Notes under the pieces: generated by a model
Databases searched by the model: none
Told to the model about the DNA's origin: nothing
The model's input: the letters and a program-made list of their open reading frames with translations, nothing else
Part shown: one piece after another, positions 44,156 through 53,755 of the stretch
Position numbering within the stretch: the first letter of the stretch is position 1
How the letters are laid out: each line of letters begins with the position of its first letter
NCBI GenBank assembly: GCA_036346405.1
Contig: CM070562.1
Location: forward strand, 101,728,784-101,792,783
Source: Phyllostachys edulis
Lineage: Eukaryota > Streptophyta > Magnoliopsida > Poales > Poaceae
Length of the DNA: 64,000 bases
Direction of reading: 5' to 3'
Program-made: the position numbers and the translations under genes

Positions 44156-44168
44156 GACTCCCCCTAAT
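44156..44168 (-). other. Polypurine tract of the Copia element
   Basis: Minus strand TTAGGGGGAGTC directly before the 3' LTR. Confidence 0.75.
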
Positions 44169-44541
44169 CTAGATTTGGTCGTGTAAGATCTTTGACACCA
44201 ATCAACTTGCGCATCTCTGAAAATTTTAGTTTGTCAAGTGACTTGGTAAGAATATATACACGCCGTTCTTCTCCACTAACGTGTTGAACAATTATTTCTC
44301 CTCTTTCAACACACTCACGAATAAAATGGAATCGGGTGTTGATATGTTTGCTCCTCCCATGAAACATTGGGTTCTTCATCAACACAATTGCTGACTTGTT
44401 GTCGACATACAGCTTGACTGGTTCCGGAGGACGTCCCATCACTCCACTCAATAAACCCCTCAGCCATAAAGCTTGACATGCAGCTGCTGCAGCTGCCATG
44501 AACTCTGCCTTGCAACGCTCTTCTGTTTTTGTGATGCCCAT
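44164..44541 (-). pseudogene. pol: Copia RNase H, C-terminal part of pol
   Basis: An open block of 125 residues: KTEERCKAEFMAAAAAACQA, then LYVDNKSAIVLMKNP (catalytic Asp), HGRSKHINTRFHFIRECV and a C-terminal tail ending KDLTRPNLD. It degrades the RNA strand during reverse transcription. It is separated from the reverse transcriptase block by a frameshift near 44520-44545. Confidence 0.88.
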
Positions 44542-45644
44542 GAGATCACATTGATGTTGACATAGAACACCATCCCACTAGTGTTTTTCCTGTCATCAAT
44601 GTCATCGGCCAAGCTACTATCACAGAACCCGACCAACTTCCCATCATCTCTACCTGTATATTCCAGTCCAAATTCAACAGCACCTTTCAGATACCGCAGG
44701 ATCTGTTTAACTACTTTCTGATTCATAACTGTTGGCCTCTCCATGTACCTACTGACCATCCCAACCGAATATGCGAGATCAGGTCGAGTATGTAGCAAGT
44801 ACCTCAAGCTTCCAATGACACGCCGATATTCAGTTGGATCTACAGGCTCTCTACTAGTATCTTTACCCAACTGTAGCTTCGGTTCCATGGGACACTTGCA
44901 TGAATTGCAGTCTTCCATACCAAACTGTTGTAGAATCCTCTTTGCATACCCTGATTGCTTGAGAGTGATTCTGTCTTGTCCTTGTTCCACCTCAATGCTG
45001 AGGTAGTAAGAGAGGAGTCCGAGATCAGATATCTCAAACTCATTCATTATCGGGTGCTTGAAATCTTGGATGTCAGCAACTATTATGCCTATCACAATGA
45101 GGTCGTCAACGTAGACCCCAACAATCACAATACCGGTTCCATTTGCTCCCATGTACACGACATGTTCCTGAGGGCACTTGGAGAACCCCAGCTGCTTCAG
45201 ACTTTTATCCAGCCGAAGGTTCTAAGAACGGGGTGCTTAGCGAAGCCCGTAAAGTGCCTTGGATAGCCGGTACACTTTGTGCTCTTGCTGTTTCACTTTG
45301 TATCCTTCTGGCTGGAGAACATAGACTTCCTCTTGCAATTCTCCATTTAAGAAGGCCGTTTTGATATCCATGTGATGCACCTGCCATTTGCATTGAGTTG
45401 CAAGGGCTAGCAGTAACCTTACAGACTTAATTCTTGCTACTAGAGCAAAAACTTCATCAAAGTCGATTCCTTGATGCTGCACGTACCCCTTTGCAACGAG
45501 TCTCACTTTATGCTTCACCACCTTCCCTTCGGAATCCTTTTTGAGCTTATAAACCCATTTTAAACCAATGGGTTTGTGCCCTTTTGGCAAGTTGGTCAAC
45601 AACCATGTCTGATTCTTCCCAATTGAGGCAATCTCATGATCCAT
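44460..45644 (-). pseudogene. pol: Copia reverse transcriptase
   Basis: Two blocks: 45237-45644 with PIGLKWVYKLKKDSEGKV, LVAKGYVQHQGIDFDEVF and VHHMDIKTAFLNGELQEEVY, and 44460-45158 with the catalytic GVYVDDLIVIG followed by ILRYLKGAVEFGLEYTG. These are the Copia RT (RVT_2) motifs in normal order. A break around 45160-45237 separates the thumb from the palm, so no single protein can be made. Confidence 0.92.
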
Positions 45645-45877
45645 TGCATCAACCCATTGCCTCTCCCTGACTACTTCTGAGAAGGTTACTGGCTCCTGTA
45701 TTGCAATCTGCAGCAGATCCTACACCGGCAGATGTGCTTCTTCTGTCTCTTCATAAATTTCAGCAAGAGATCGGAACTTGTGTGGTTTCTCACCATACGT
45801 GGATGAAACTGGAGAGTTCCAGCTTACCAAAGTGTGTGGCAACAGCGGTTCTCCAACAGCTGGCGATCCTACCACGC

Positions 45878-46860
45878 TTAAGCTCCAGGAGGTGTCAAAT
45901 TTGCCCCTGGCATCCCTAGTGGGATCGATCCAGGAGGTGTCAAATTTGCCCCTGGCATCCCTAGTGGGATCGATCCCGTTGATCTAGCTACTCCTGGCGT
46001 CAGGAAGGATGGAGCTACCATGGCAGCTGTCGAAGATGAAGGAGTCTTAGGGACCTCACCGGTTACTGTGGCATCCTCATCATCTCGTTCCTTGAAGGAG
46101 AACGTGTCCCAAGTGACATGGTCACTTGTAGCAGTTTCACTCCAGTTCCAGCTTTTGTTCTCCTCAAAGATCACATCACGGCTATTGCAAACTTTGTTTC
46201 GACGTGGATCATAAAGTTTATGTGCCTTGCTCCCTACTTCAATGCCAAGATAGACTACTGAACTGCTCCGATCATCAAGTTTTCTTGCTTGAACTGATGG
46301 AACCTTCATGTGTGCCATGCAGCCGAACACCTTCAAGTGGTCCAAACGTGGCTTCTTTCTAGTCCATGCTTCATAGGGGGTTGAGGTAGGGAGTGCTTTA
46401 GTGGCCACACGGTTCAAGATGTACACTGCATGTCGCACTGCCTCCCCCTAAAAGCTTTTGGGCATGTGCATGCTCTTGAGCATGCTTCTTGCCATTGCCA
46501 CTGTTGTCCTGTTCTTGCGCTCCACGACACCATTTTGTTGTGGCGTGTAAGGCGCCGTGAGATGTCACTGAACTCCTTCGTTCGCACAGAAAGCATTGAA
46601 ATCATTTAAGAGGAACTCCCCTCCACGATCTATTCTAAACACCTTTAGTTTGCAGCTGGCCTCATTCTCCACGAGCGCCTTATACTTCTTGAACTCCTTG
46701 AATGCATTGCTCTTCTCCTTGAGCATATATACCCACATCATCCAGCTGAAGTCGTCGACGAGGAGTAGGAAATACTTATTGCCGACCGACATCGATGGAG
46801 AGATAGGACCGCAAAGATCAGCATGAACAAGTTCGAGCCGCTCTTGGGCTCAGTAAGCTG
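45878..46860 (-). pseudogene. pol: Copia integrase
   Basis: Blocks at 46565-46792 (FLLLVDDFSWMMWVYMLKEK, FRIDRGGEFL), about 46440-46580 (PYTPQQNGVVERKNRT, in shifted frame) and 45878-46438 (LNRVATKALPTSTPYEAW, HLKVFGCMAHMKVP). These hold the catalytic Asp of VDDFS, the Asp of IDRGGEF and the Glu of VERKN, in the order of a Copia integrase core. A stop after EGVQ and a further break near 46448 disrupt it. Confidence 0.92.
45885..45976. repeat. 45-bp direct duplication in pol
   Basis: A unit coding for GSIPLGMPGANLTPP on the minus strand occurs twice head to tail with almost no difference. It lies in the linker between integrase and reverse transcriptase, where length changes are tolerated. 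Confidence 0.9.
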
Positions 46861-46981
46861 CCACACCAGAAAACGGAAGACGAGTTTGTTTTGCAATTAG
46901 ACAACCCTCACATACCTGGGTGGGGTGGTTGATCTTCAGCAATCTAATAACCATCGCCTTTTCACCCATCAATTTAAGAGA

Positions 46982-47480
46982 TTAGAAATTCACATGTCCT
47001 AATCTCGCATGCCATAGCCATGATGGGTCTCCCATACTTGCAAACAAACACTTCGGTTCACAAGTCTCCATTGACACCTTGTAGAGACGATTGGGGGAGT
47101 GCTTGACCTTCATCAGCAATCTGTTAGACCGATCATATAACCATAGGAAAGCATCGAATATGATAACCTTGCTTCCTGCTTCTGTCAGCTGACCAATGCT
47201 AATGATATTGCTGCAAAGATTGGGTATATGATACACCTCAGTTGAAAGCCTCTGCTCACCACCTTTAAATTTGAACAACATGATTCCCTTTCCTTTGATT
47301 TTCACAATGGACCCATCGCCGAACTTGACGTGCCCCTAGACGGTAGAGTCCAGATCATGGAACTTGTTCTGTTCACCTGTCATGTGATTACTGGCCCCCA
47401 TTGTCGAAGTACCACACATTGGAACTAACATGTGTTTCGCCATCAACTCGCAGTCGTGGCTCCATCTTTTCTTCATTTAG
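46982..47480 (-). pseudogene. pol: Copia protease and GAG-pre-integrase region
   Basis: The open block 46982-47305 covers GKGIMLFKFKGGEQRLSTEV, HIPNLCSNIISIGQL and the pre-integrase motif LWHARLGHVNF. Before it, near 47385-47425, VWYFDNG is the protease active site (a D-[ST]-G variant), but one extra G follows and shifts the frame; removing it in mind restores a SNHMTG-like continuation. A TAG lies in the next segment. The protease would process the Gag-Pol polyprotein; it cannot be made here. Confidence 0.83.
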
Positions 47481-47499
47481 TAGAACTAGGTTGCGCAAC

Positions 47500-47645
47500 T
47501 CTGTGCTTGCCAACTCTGTGTTCACCGCCAATAGCAGTTCTTGATCGTCCTCCTCCTGCACGTCCTCCTGTATGTGCGTGAGGTGTGCATCTTGCCCGTA
47601 GTGCTTGTCCTCGCACTCTGAGGCGTAGTGGCCATATAGGGATTG
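47500..47645 (-). pseudogene. gag: Copia gag 3' end: half zinc knuckle and linker
   Basis: The minus strand reads YGHYASECEDKHYGQ, the second half of a CX2CX4HX4C knuckle, followed by an acidic QEDVQEEDDQELLLAVN linker. The first half of the knuckle is missing because the Gypsy-like segment joins just before it. Confidence 0.7.
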
Positions 47646-48545
47646 TGGTCTAGTTGTATTTTCGGACTTTCAGCAAATTTCAATCGTCCTTCATTAATGG
47701 CCGATTGAACCTGTCGACGAAAAACATTGCAATCATTAGTAGCATGAGAATAAAAATTATGCCATTTACAATATGCACCCTCTTTAATTCTTCAGGTGTT
47801 GGTATAACATGATTGTCAAGCAATCTGATTTGTTTCTCTTGTAGCAAATAATCAAAGATTCTATCGCAATTAGAAATATCAAAAGTGTACTTAATTTCCT
47901 CTCACCGATTCTTTTGTGGATTCGGCTTCAAGGCCGAGCAAACGAATGGTTTAGATTTTTAGGACCAATCCCATTCAGCAACACACACATCAACTTCATC
48001 ATCGTCCGAACTTTTAGTTTCATACTCAAGCATATGAACACTAGGACGATCGATTTTTACTTTGTCACTTGACCTCTGAAAGTTTCTGGACACTTTAGCT
48101 CGGCTCTCTTGTGCCAGATCTTTTTGTAGTACTTGACTAACATCTAGGAAATCATGATTCTCTAGCTTTTCTCTTAATTGAGACAGTAAACCCTAATAAG
48201 CTAGATTAGTCAAATTAAAACATCGGTTCCTCGTATCTCTAAACCTTCGAATGTAATCAGTAACATGCTCATTGGGTTTCTGTTTAACCGATGTTAAATG
48301 TGATAATCTAAACTCAGTGTCCCCAGTATAAAAATATTCATAGAATTTTTGTTCTAACTGAGACCACGTATAAATAGAATTAGGTGCCAGAGAAGTAAAC
48401 CAGGTAAATGCAGGGCCAGACAATGATAACGGAAACAACCTCAGTTTTAATGCATCGCTAGCGCCAGTTTCACCACACTACAAGATGAATTGACCAACAT
48501 GTTCTAAAGTGGTTCTACCATCACCTCCAGTGAACTTATCCTGGC
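47645..48545 (-). pseudogene. Gypsy-type gag segment inside the Copia element
   Basis: About 0.9 kb on the same strand as the Copia genes codes for a different gag. It starts DKFTGGDGRTTLEHVGQFIL, then LFPLSLSGPAFTWFTSLAPN (48193-48438), KPNEHVTDYIRRFRDTRN and CFNLTN. Later pieces include CDRIFDYLLQEKQIRLLDNH and IPTPEELKRV. These are motifs of Ty3/Gypsy Gag (retrotransposon gag domain, Tat/Retand-like), not of Copia Gag. It has stops and no LTRs of its own. It sits exactly between the Gly/Arg-rich end of Copia gag and the second half of the Copia zinc knuckle. Confidence 0.8.
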
Positions 48546-48559
48546 ATGTTGTTGTTGAG

Positions 48560-49332
48560 CCTCCACAATCTCCCCTGCCTCAACCACAGCCTCTCCCGCG
48601 AGCTTTGCCACGACCACGGCCGTCGTTTCCACCAGTGTTGGACACTTTTCCCGACAAGTCTCTACCGTTGTTTTTCTGCCGCGCCTTCCACTTAGCTTGA
48701 GTGAGCAGAAGCTGGTTGTCGATGTTTCCATTATTGCCGCAACGTAGGATTCGCTCCTCATATGCCTTCAACCGACCGATATCTTCTTCAAATGACATTG
48801 CATCAAGGTTAGAGTATTGATGGATTGATGCCACCAACTGGAAGAATATATCAGGCACCGAATCAAGAAGCTTCTTGACGAGTGTGGCATCGTCCAGAGT
48901 AGCACCAAGAACAGCAAACTTGGCTGCCATGCCACTCAATTTGCCGGAAAAGTCGTCGATCGTCTCCCCTTCCTTCATGTGTAACGCCTCGAGTTCGCTC
49001 TTCAGGGTCTGTAGGCGTGCCTTCTTCACGTGATCCGCACCAATGTAGCGAGTTTTCAGACTGTCCCGAACATCCTTTGCAGATTTCTTCTTTACGATCT
49101 GCAGAAGGACATCTTCGGCGATAGCCTGAAAGATGAACGCTTGCGCTGATTTGTTCTTCTTTTCATCCATGGCCACTCCGACCGCCGGTTCGATTACTTC
49201 CCAGATACCCTGGGCATCCATGATTGCTTCCATCTTGATCGCCCACGTGGTGTAGTTGGACGTCGTTAGCATCGGGCACTGGTACGGCATGCCGTTGCTC
49301 TCTCTTGCCGCCTGCTGGATGGCAAGCGCCAT
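48560..49332 (-). CDS. gag: Copia gag, capsid part (open reading frame)
   Basis: An open frame of 250 residues starting at 49332: LTTSNYTTWAIKMEAIMDAQ (the Copia gag start motif), then GIWEVIEPAVG, then a UBN2-type gag core (TRYIGADHVKKARLQTLK, EGETIDDFSGKLSGMAAK, LLDSVPDIFFQLVASIHQ). It ends in a Gly/Arg-rich stretch before the expected zinc knuckle. Start and core look complete. The frame stops where the foreign gag segment begins. Gag assembles cytoplasmic particles; this shortened form lacks the RNA-binding knuckle. Confidence 0.87.
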
Positions 49333-49366
49333 TGTCCCAAACTGGAGTATCTTGGGCGTGCTCTGA

Positions 49367-49378
49367 GCTCTGATACCA
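49367..49378 (-). other. Primer-binding site of the Copia element
   Basis: TGGTATCAGAGC on the minus strand, two bases from the 5' LTR edge at 49381. Initiator tRNA-Met type. Confidence 0.9.
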
Positions 49379-49380
49379 TG

Positions 49381-49806
49381 TGTAGTAAGTTACCAGAGGA
49401 TCGAACACACTCCCAAGTCGTTGGACAGAAGAAAGCCGGTGGTTGATACTCCTACGACCTTTTACGACCACGACCAGTCGAAGCCTTTCGACCAGGTGGT
49501 CGATAGTCCTCTCGAGCACGCGTTGTCTAAAACAATGAACAGTACTCGTGATGAACAGTGCTCGATAACAAAAATCGACAACGAACAGAGGAGTTTTGCG
49601 GTGCCGAACTGCGCACCTTTTCTTTTTTTCCCCACTATTTATACATATCTTTACAACTTAGAAATAGAGAGTACTTCTATTGTAATCGGACTCAACAAAC
49701 CGAAACTAATTCCAAACCGGAATCGATTATGAACCTGGCTAAACAAACTTAGTCAAAACTTTCCCTATGCGTACTCGGACAAACCAAATCTTGATTATTT
49801 CCGAGA
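49381..49806 (-). repeat. 5' LTR of the Copia element
   Basis: About 426 bp, TGTAGTAAGTTACC to TTTCCGAGA. The last bases differ from the ACA end of the other copy (CCGAGA for CCAACA), so this end has mutated since insertion. Confidence 0.87.
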
Positions 49807-50771
49807 GAAGGTAGTGGGCCTAGGAAGAGATCCATGTATTTCTGCAGTGCGTCGTCTAGCAGCGGCTCGTCCTCCTGGATGATGCCTAGCTTTCGTTCAA
49901 GAATTTCCTGCGCCCTTTGTGTCATGGTGGAGTTGGGTCGGCTCTTGGATGCTAGCCTAGCGCTTCGACGGACTTTGCTCTTATGCGGTACCTCCTTGAT
50001 GGGTCGGACGAGCGGTGATAGGAGGATCGGCAGAGCCAGCGATCCGAGCAGGCTCATGACCCCATCCAATTCTATGCAGTCCGCGCCCTCCTCCTTGTAT
50101 ACATTCTACGCACCACTTATCTCCTTGCTAGACCCCACACCATGGAGCTCCTCAGCGATAGTCTGGTGCGGTGCTGCCTGCTGACTTTTGGCCTGGCCTT
50201 TGATAGCCGGCTCACAATCTTGCAACACTTCTTGTTGGTCTTGATTATCGACGACGTTTTGATCTTCGGTGGTGTTCTGTTGTTTGAACGTGCCTTCTCC
50301 GCCACCCCCCACCCCACCGCTTGCCCTTAAGATACCGTCATTTTACGCCCGCCGGCTAGGACTGGACCAAGAGGCGTGCTTTCTCTTTAGCCATACTTTG
50401 CTGCGACTGCTCCCTACCGAAGAGTTGTATACCTCGAGGTGTAGGGAAAGGAACCGTGAGTTGAAGCTTTCCTTTGTTCATGGCCGCCTATTTGACGAAG
50501 TTTTCAGCCTTGGAAACCAATCATCCCGTGCACCGACCAGAGACTTTTCTCTGGCGCCGTCAGCTTGCAAACCTTTGCTGAAAAGGTTGTGGAGCTCCTC
50601 TTGGAGGGCCTTCGCGTAGGAGGCAAATAGTTCCTACAGTGTCTCATCCACCTTGTCCTTACTCACCAGTCGGGCTTCTGGTAAAACATCTTCCGGTTGG
50701 AGTTGAAGGTCATTTATGCTGACCAGTTCCCCCACCCTGGTGGCGCCATCGTGTCGGCGAATGGTCGCGTC
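49807..50771 (-). pseudogene. DUF4283-type protein, middle part
   Basis: The minus strand contains VRRSARLASKSRPNSTMTQ, then AQEILERKLGIIQEDEPLL and YMDLFLGPLPS. This RRSARLA...A.E.L.RKLGI segment is typical of the C-terminal third of the grass DUF4283/zinc-knuckle proteins. Upstream, a low-complexity part (50106-50317 and further) has several stops and frame changes. It joins 43669 on the left and 52635 on the right once the two Copia elements are removed. Confidence 0.65.
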
Positions 50772-51084
50772 TGTTAGAAAATACGAGGTGTTTTGCACAC
50801 ACACGATCACAAAATACACCAAGTATAGTTCTCTTGGCAAGAACTTCTATTGAAAAGAAGAACAATGTACATAATAATGAACTTTATGTTGTGCTAATGA
50901 ACCACTGTACTTTACATGGTTTTTATACTGATCAGACAGGATCAGTTTTATGCAGAAACGACGCGACTTCCAAGTATCAAGCGACGCATTGTTTCACTTC
51001 TAAACTGGTCTGGTGCGTCGCTTGATACAACTGCCCTAACTGCATGCACTGACACCAAACTGCATGCACAAGGTTTAACTAACA
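50772..51084 (-). repeat. 3' LTR of the gag-only Copia
   Basis: 313 bp, flanked on the right by the polypurine tract (minus strand AGGGGGTGATT, 51085-51096). A TATA box (AGTATAAAAACC) lies on the minus strand near 50917-50930. It has a short extra repeat of tgcatgcac near its end compared with the 5' LTR. Confidence 0.92.
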
Positions 51085-51153
51085 AATCACCCCCTAAACC
51101 TTTATGCACTGGATTTCGGCAACGCCGATCTTGGACTTGTCTCGAGTGCCATC

Positions 51154-52286
51154 TTATGGCACTCCTCCCTTTCTAGTTGAAGCTTCTTGCTCCTTTCCTT
51201 TCATGCACTCGTTCAAAGCTCGTTCCTCGTTTAGCATGACATGCTCGGTAGCGCCCGTTGTGATCTCGGTGATGGTGCTCACATGCACCATCAGTAGTAC
51301 TGGTACTTCATCGTCGAGCGTGTTCGCTCGTGCCAATAGCAGTGCTGGCTCATCGTCGTCGATCTCTACCAAATTGGCACGTTTCTTGCGCTCATGGCGC
51401 GGTGCACGGCAATCTCTGGAGAAATGACCCATCTTGTTACAATTATAATATTTTACCTTGGTCATGTCGCGTTCTCCAAAATTGCCTCTGTCCTTGGTTT
51501 CGTGGCCTCGGTTGTCGTTGTGGCCGCCGCCAGATGAGCCCCGGGTCTGCTCGCGCTATCGTACGCGTGCAGTCCACTCCTCCTCCGTGAGGAGCAGACA
51601 TCTCCCTGACTCTTGTGAGTTGTCGTCGTCGAGGCCGTAGCATTGCTCCACTGAGCACAGCCGGCCTGTCAACTCCTCAATCGTCATCATGCTCAGGTCG
51701 AGCAGCGTCTCGATCACGATCGCTACCTGCGAGTAACGTGGGGGCACTATCCGGAGAAACTTTTGGACCACCTTCTTCTCGGAGATGGTGTCCCCGAGCA
51801 TGCACAGATTGTTAATGAGCCCAGTGATGCACATTGCGAACGCATCCATGGACTCCCCATCCTTGAAGGAGATAGCCTCGAATTCCTTCCGCAACTTCTA
51901 GGCATTAGCCTCGCGCACGCGCTCCACCCCAATCCTCATTAGCTTGATGGCACCCCATGCTTGTTTTGTTGTGTCCTTCACGGCGAGCGTTGTGAGCATG
52001 TCAGGCGGGACGGCGCGGAGGATGGCCGAGAGCGCCATGCGATCGCCGCGGAAAGAAGCATCCCCGGGATCGATCGCCTCACAGAGCCCTATCGCTTGGA
52101 GATTGACGCGCATTACAAGCGCCCACTCGGTGTAGATGGTGTTCGTCAATGTTGGGTAGACGATCGTGCCGCCAGATTCCCTTATGACGCTCCTGCACTA
52201 ACGACTTCGTCCCGCCTTGTCTTGCTCACCACGGGTTCTCGGTGGAGTCTTGCGAGCGAGCGAGGCTCAAGCGTCTTCGTTGGCCA
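51154..52286 (-). pseudogene. gag: Gag of the small Copia element
   Basis: Minus-strand pieces in order: a start at 52286 (stop at about codon 7), NTIYTEWALVMRVNLQAI, AVKDTTKQAWGAIKLMRIG, then FEAISFKDGESMDAFAM, IVIETLLDLSMMTIEELTGRL and a nucleocapsid-like KYYNCNKMGHFSRDC at about 51420-51465. The zinc knuckle has lost its first Cys (Tyr instead). The protein continues with an acidic ELNE-type tail and ends before the polypurine tract without any protease. Two stops break it (near 51898 and 51556). Family: Copia gag (UBN2). Confidence 0.82.
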
Positions 52287-52314
52287 TGGTCGCTAGAGCT
52301 GAATGAACCTGGGT

Positions 52315-52326
52315 GCTCTGATACCA
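52315..52326 (-). other. Primer-binding site of the gag-only Copia
   Basis: TGGTATCAGAGC on the minus strand, two bases from the 5' LTR at 52329. Confidence 0.9.
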
Positions 52327-52328
52327 AT

Positions 52329-52629
52329 TGTTAGAAAATACTATGTGTTTTGCATACACACGATCACGAAATACACCAAGTCTAGTTCTCTTGGCAAGAA
52401 CTTCTGTTGAAAAAAAGAACAATGCACATAATAATGAACTTTATGTTGTGCTAATGAATAACTGTACTTTACATGGTTTTTATATTGATCAGACAGGATC
52501 AGTTTTATGTAGAAACGACACGACTTCCAAGTATCAATCGACGCATTGTTTCACTTCTAAACTGGCCTGGTGCGTCGCTTGATACAACTGCACTAACTGC
52601 ATGCACAAAGACACAAGGTTTAACTAACA
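52329..52629 (-). repeat. 5' LTR of the gag-only Copia
   Basis: 301 bp, TGTTAGAAAATAC to TTAACTAACA, matching 50772-51084. Confidence 0.92.
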
Positions 52630-53755
52630 GCGTCCCTGTCGTGGTGCAGGATCTTGTTGCTTGGTGCGCCATGGCACCTGCCGCCTATCAAAGCCCCCGC
52701 GATCGCGCGGTGGCCAGCCCGGTCTTCATCTTCATCGTTATCCTCACGTCGGTGTAGACTGTGGTACTTGTAGTGATCATCACCGGACTGACGCCGAGGA
52801 TGGCGTTAGTGGTCACCTTGGCGCCCATCGTCGTCTCGTCTTTTGGGTCGCTGGTCTCCATGGTCGTCAGAATCTTGTGCCCTTCCTCTTTGGGCAGGTC
52901 TTCAGGGGTGGCTCCGAGCTCTTTGCTGATCTTCTCCCTCGCAAGCAATGTCGTGGTAGAGGCTCTGCTGAGGTACTAGCACCTCAGGATCATGTTCAGC
53001 CGACCCCTCGATGGGGTCCCACCGACGACGCCCAACTTCCACGGCATCCCATGGACCAGCGACTTAAAGGCTCAACCGGGTCTGCATCAGGCATTGGGAC
53101 CGTTGTGTAGTCTTCAATACAGTCCAAGTGGATGAAGACTCTAAAGGTGAGACCTCTCTTCCAAGCTGGAGGGGTCTGGCATCCGTTACCTCGACATCTT
53201 GAGCAGGCGACTCCTGGGACCATTCGGTGAGGGTAAGCCAGGTGACCTTTGCAATTGAGCTCGAATTTGCTGTCCAAGCCCACAGGTCCAAAGTCCTTGT
53301 GTCTTCATGCCGGTGGATCGGTCCTGAATACATTGTAGTGCACACTTGGAGCCAATCACCTTGTCAGGCGTGGACCGGGATTCCTTTGAAGCGTAGCCTG
53401 ACCCTGAAGAACAGAGAAGCTCCAAAAGCATGCCACTGGGACTGCCAAGGCTGTACTTGGATATCCAGGCCCTAGAATTGAAAACATCGGGCTTTCGATG
53501 TCACCTCCCATTGACTTCTTTGAGCCAGCCTGATCAAAAAGTGCTCCGAGTAGTGACAACGCACCGTGATGTCAGTACTTCGCACCCCAAACTCCCTGCA
53601 AAAAAGCATTGCAGATAGTGTGGGCGTCGACTTCCTGCCTGGTCCCTCCTAGCCAAGCCACAAGCGCGGATCCCTCCCAGCACCTCTGTTCGTCGTCCAA
53701 CCGTTGGGTGATGGTGAAGACGCACGTGTCTTCAGCTGGCCGTGTGTTTGGTGTG
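52630..53755 (-). pseudogene. DUF4283-type protein, N-terminal and central part
   Basis: Minus-strand pieces: GSALVAWLGGTRQEVDAHTI (53572-53784, DUF4283 start), a FRVRLRFKGIPVHA segment near 53380, CALQCI and DTRTLDLWAWTANSSSIAK (53186-53345), WLTLTEWS and TFRVFIHLDCIEDYTTVPM (53100-53180). This order (VAWLGGTR..., GIPxHAW, CxLQCI, DTRxxDLWAWTxNPS, VxIHLDxxEDYT) is that of a large grass family with DUF4283. Frames shift several times. Its upstream end is cut by the Gypsy LTR at 53756. The family's function is unknown. Confidence 0.72.

Larger units (their letters stand above)
43670..49806 (-). mobile_element. Copia LTR retrotransposon, 6.1 kb, with captured Gypsy gag segment
   Basis: The LTRs at 43670-44155 and 49381-49806 are clearly alike; the flanking 5-mers are aaagg and gaagg (one change). 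Order on the minus strand: primer-binding site, gag, a foreign Gypsy gag piece, protease, integrase, reverse transcriptase, RNase H, polypurine tract. This protease-integrase-RT order defines Copia. Every domain has stops or shifts, so it is not autonomous now. It is inserted in the 3' part of a DUF4283 pseudogene. Confidence 0.92.
50772..52629 (-). mobile_element. Gag-only Copia retrotransposon, 1.86 kb
   Basis: The LTRs 50772-51084 (313 bp) and 52329-52629 (301 bp) begin TGTTAGAAAA and end TTAACTAACA. A perfect duplication gcgtc flanks the element (50767-50771 and 52630-52634). The interior of about 1.24 kb codes only for gag on the minus strand, bounded by a primer-binding site and a polypurine tract. 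The two LTRs differ at about 18 positions by eye (roughly 6%), so the insertion is not recent. It depends on pol from another Copia. Confidence 0.93.
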
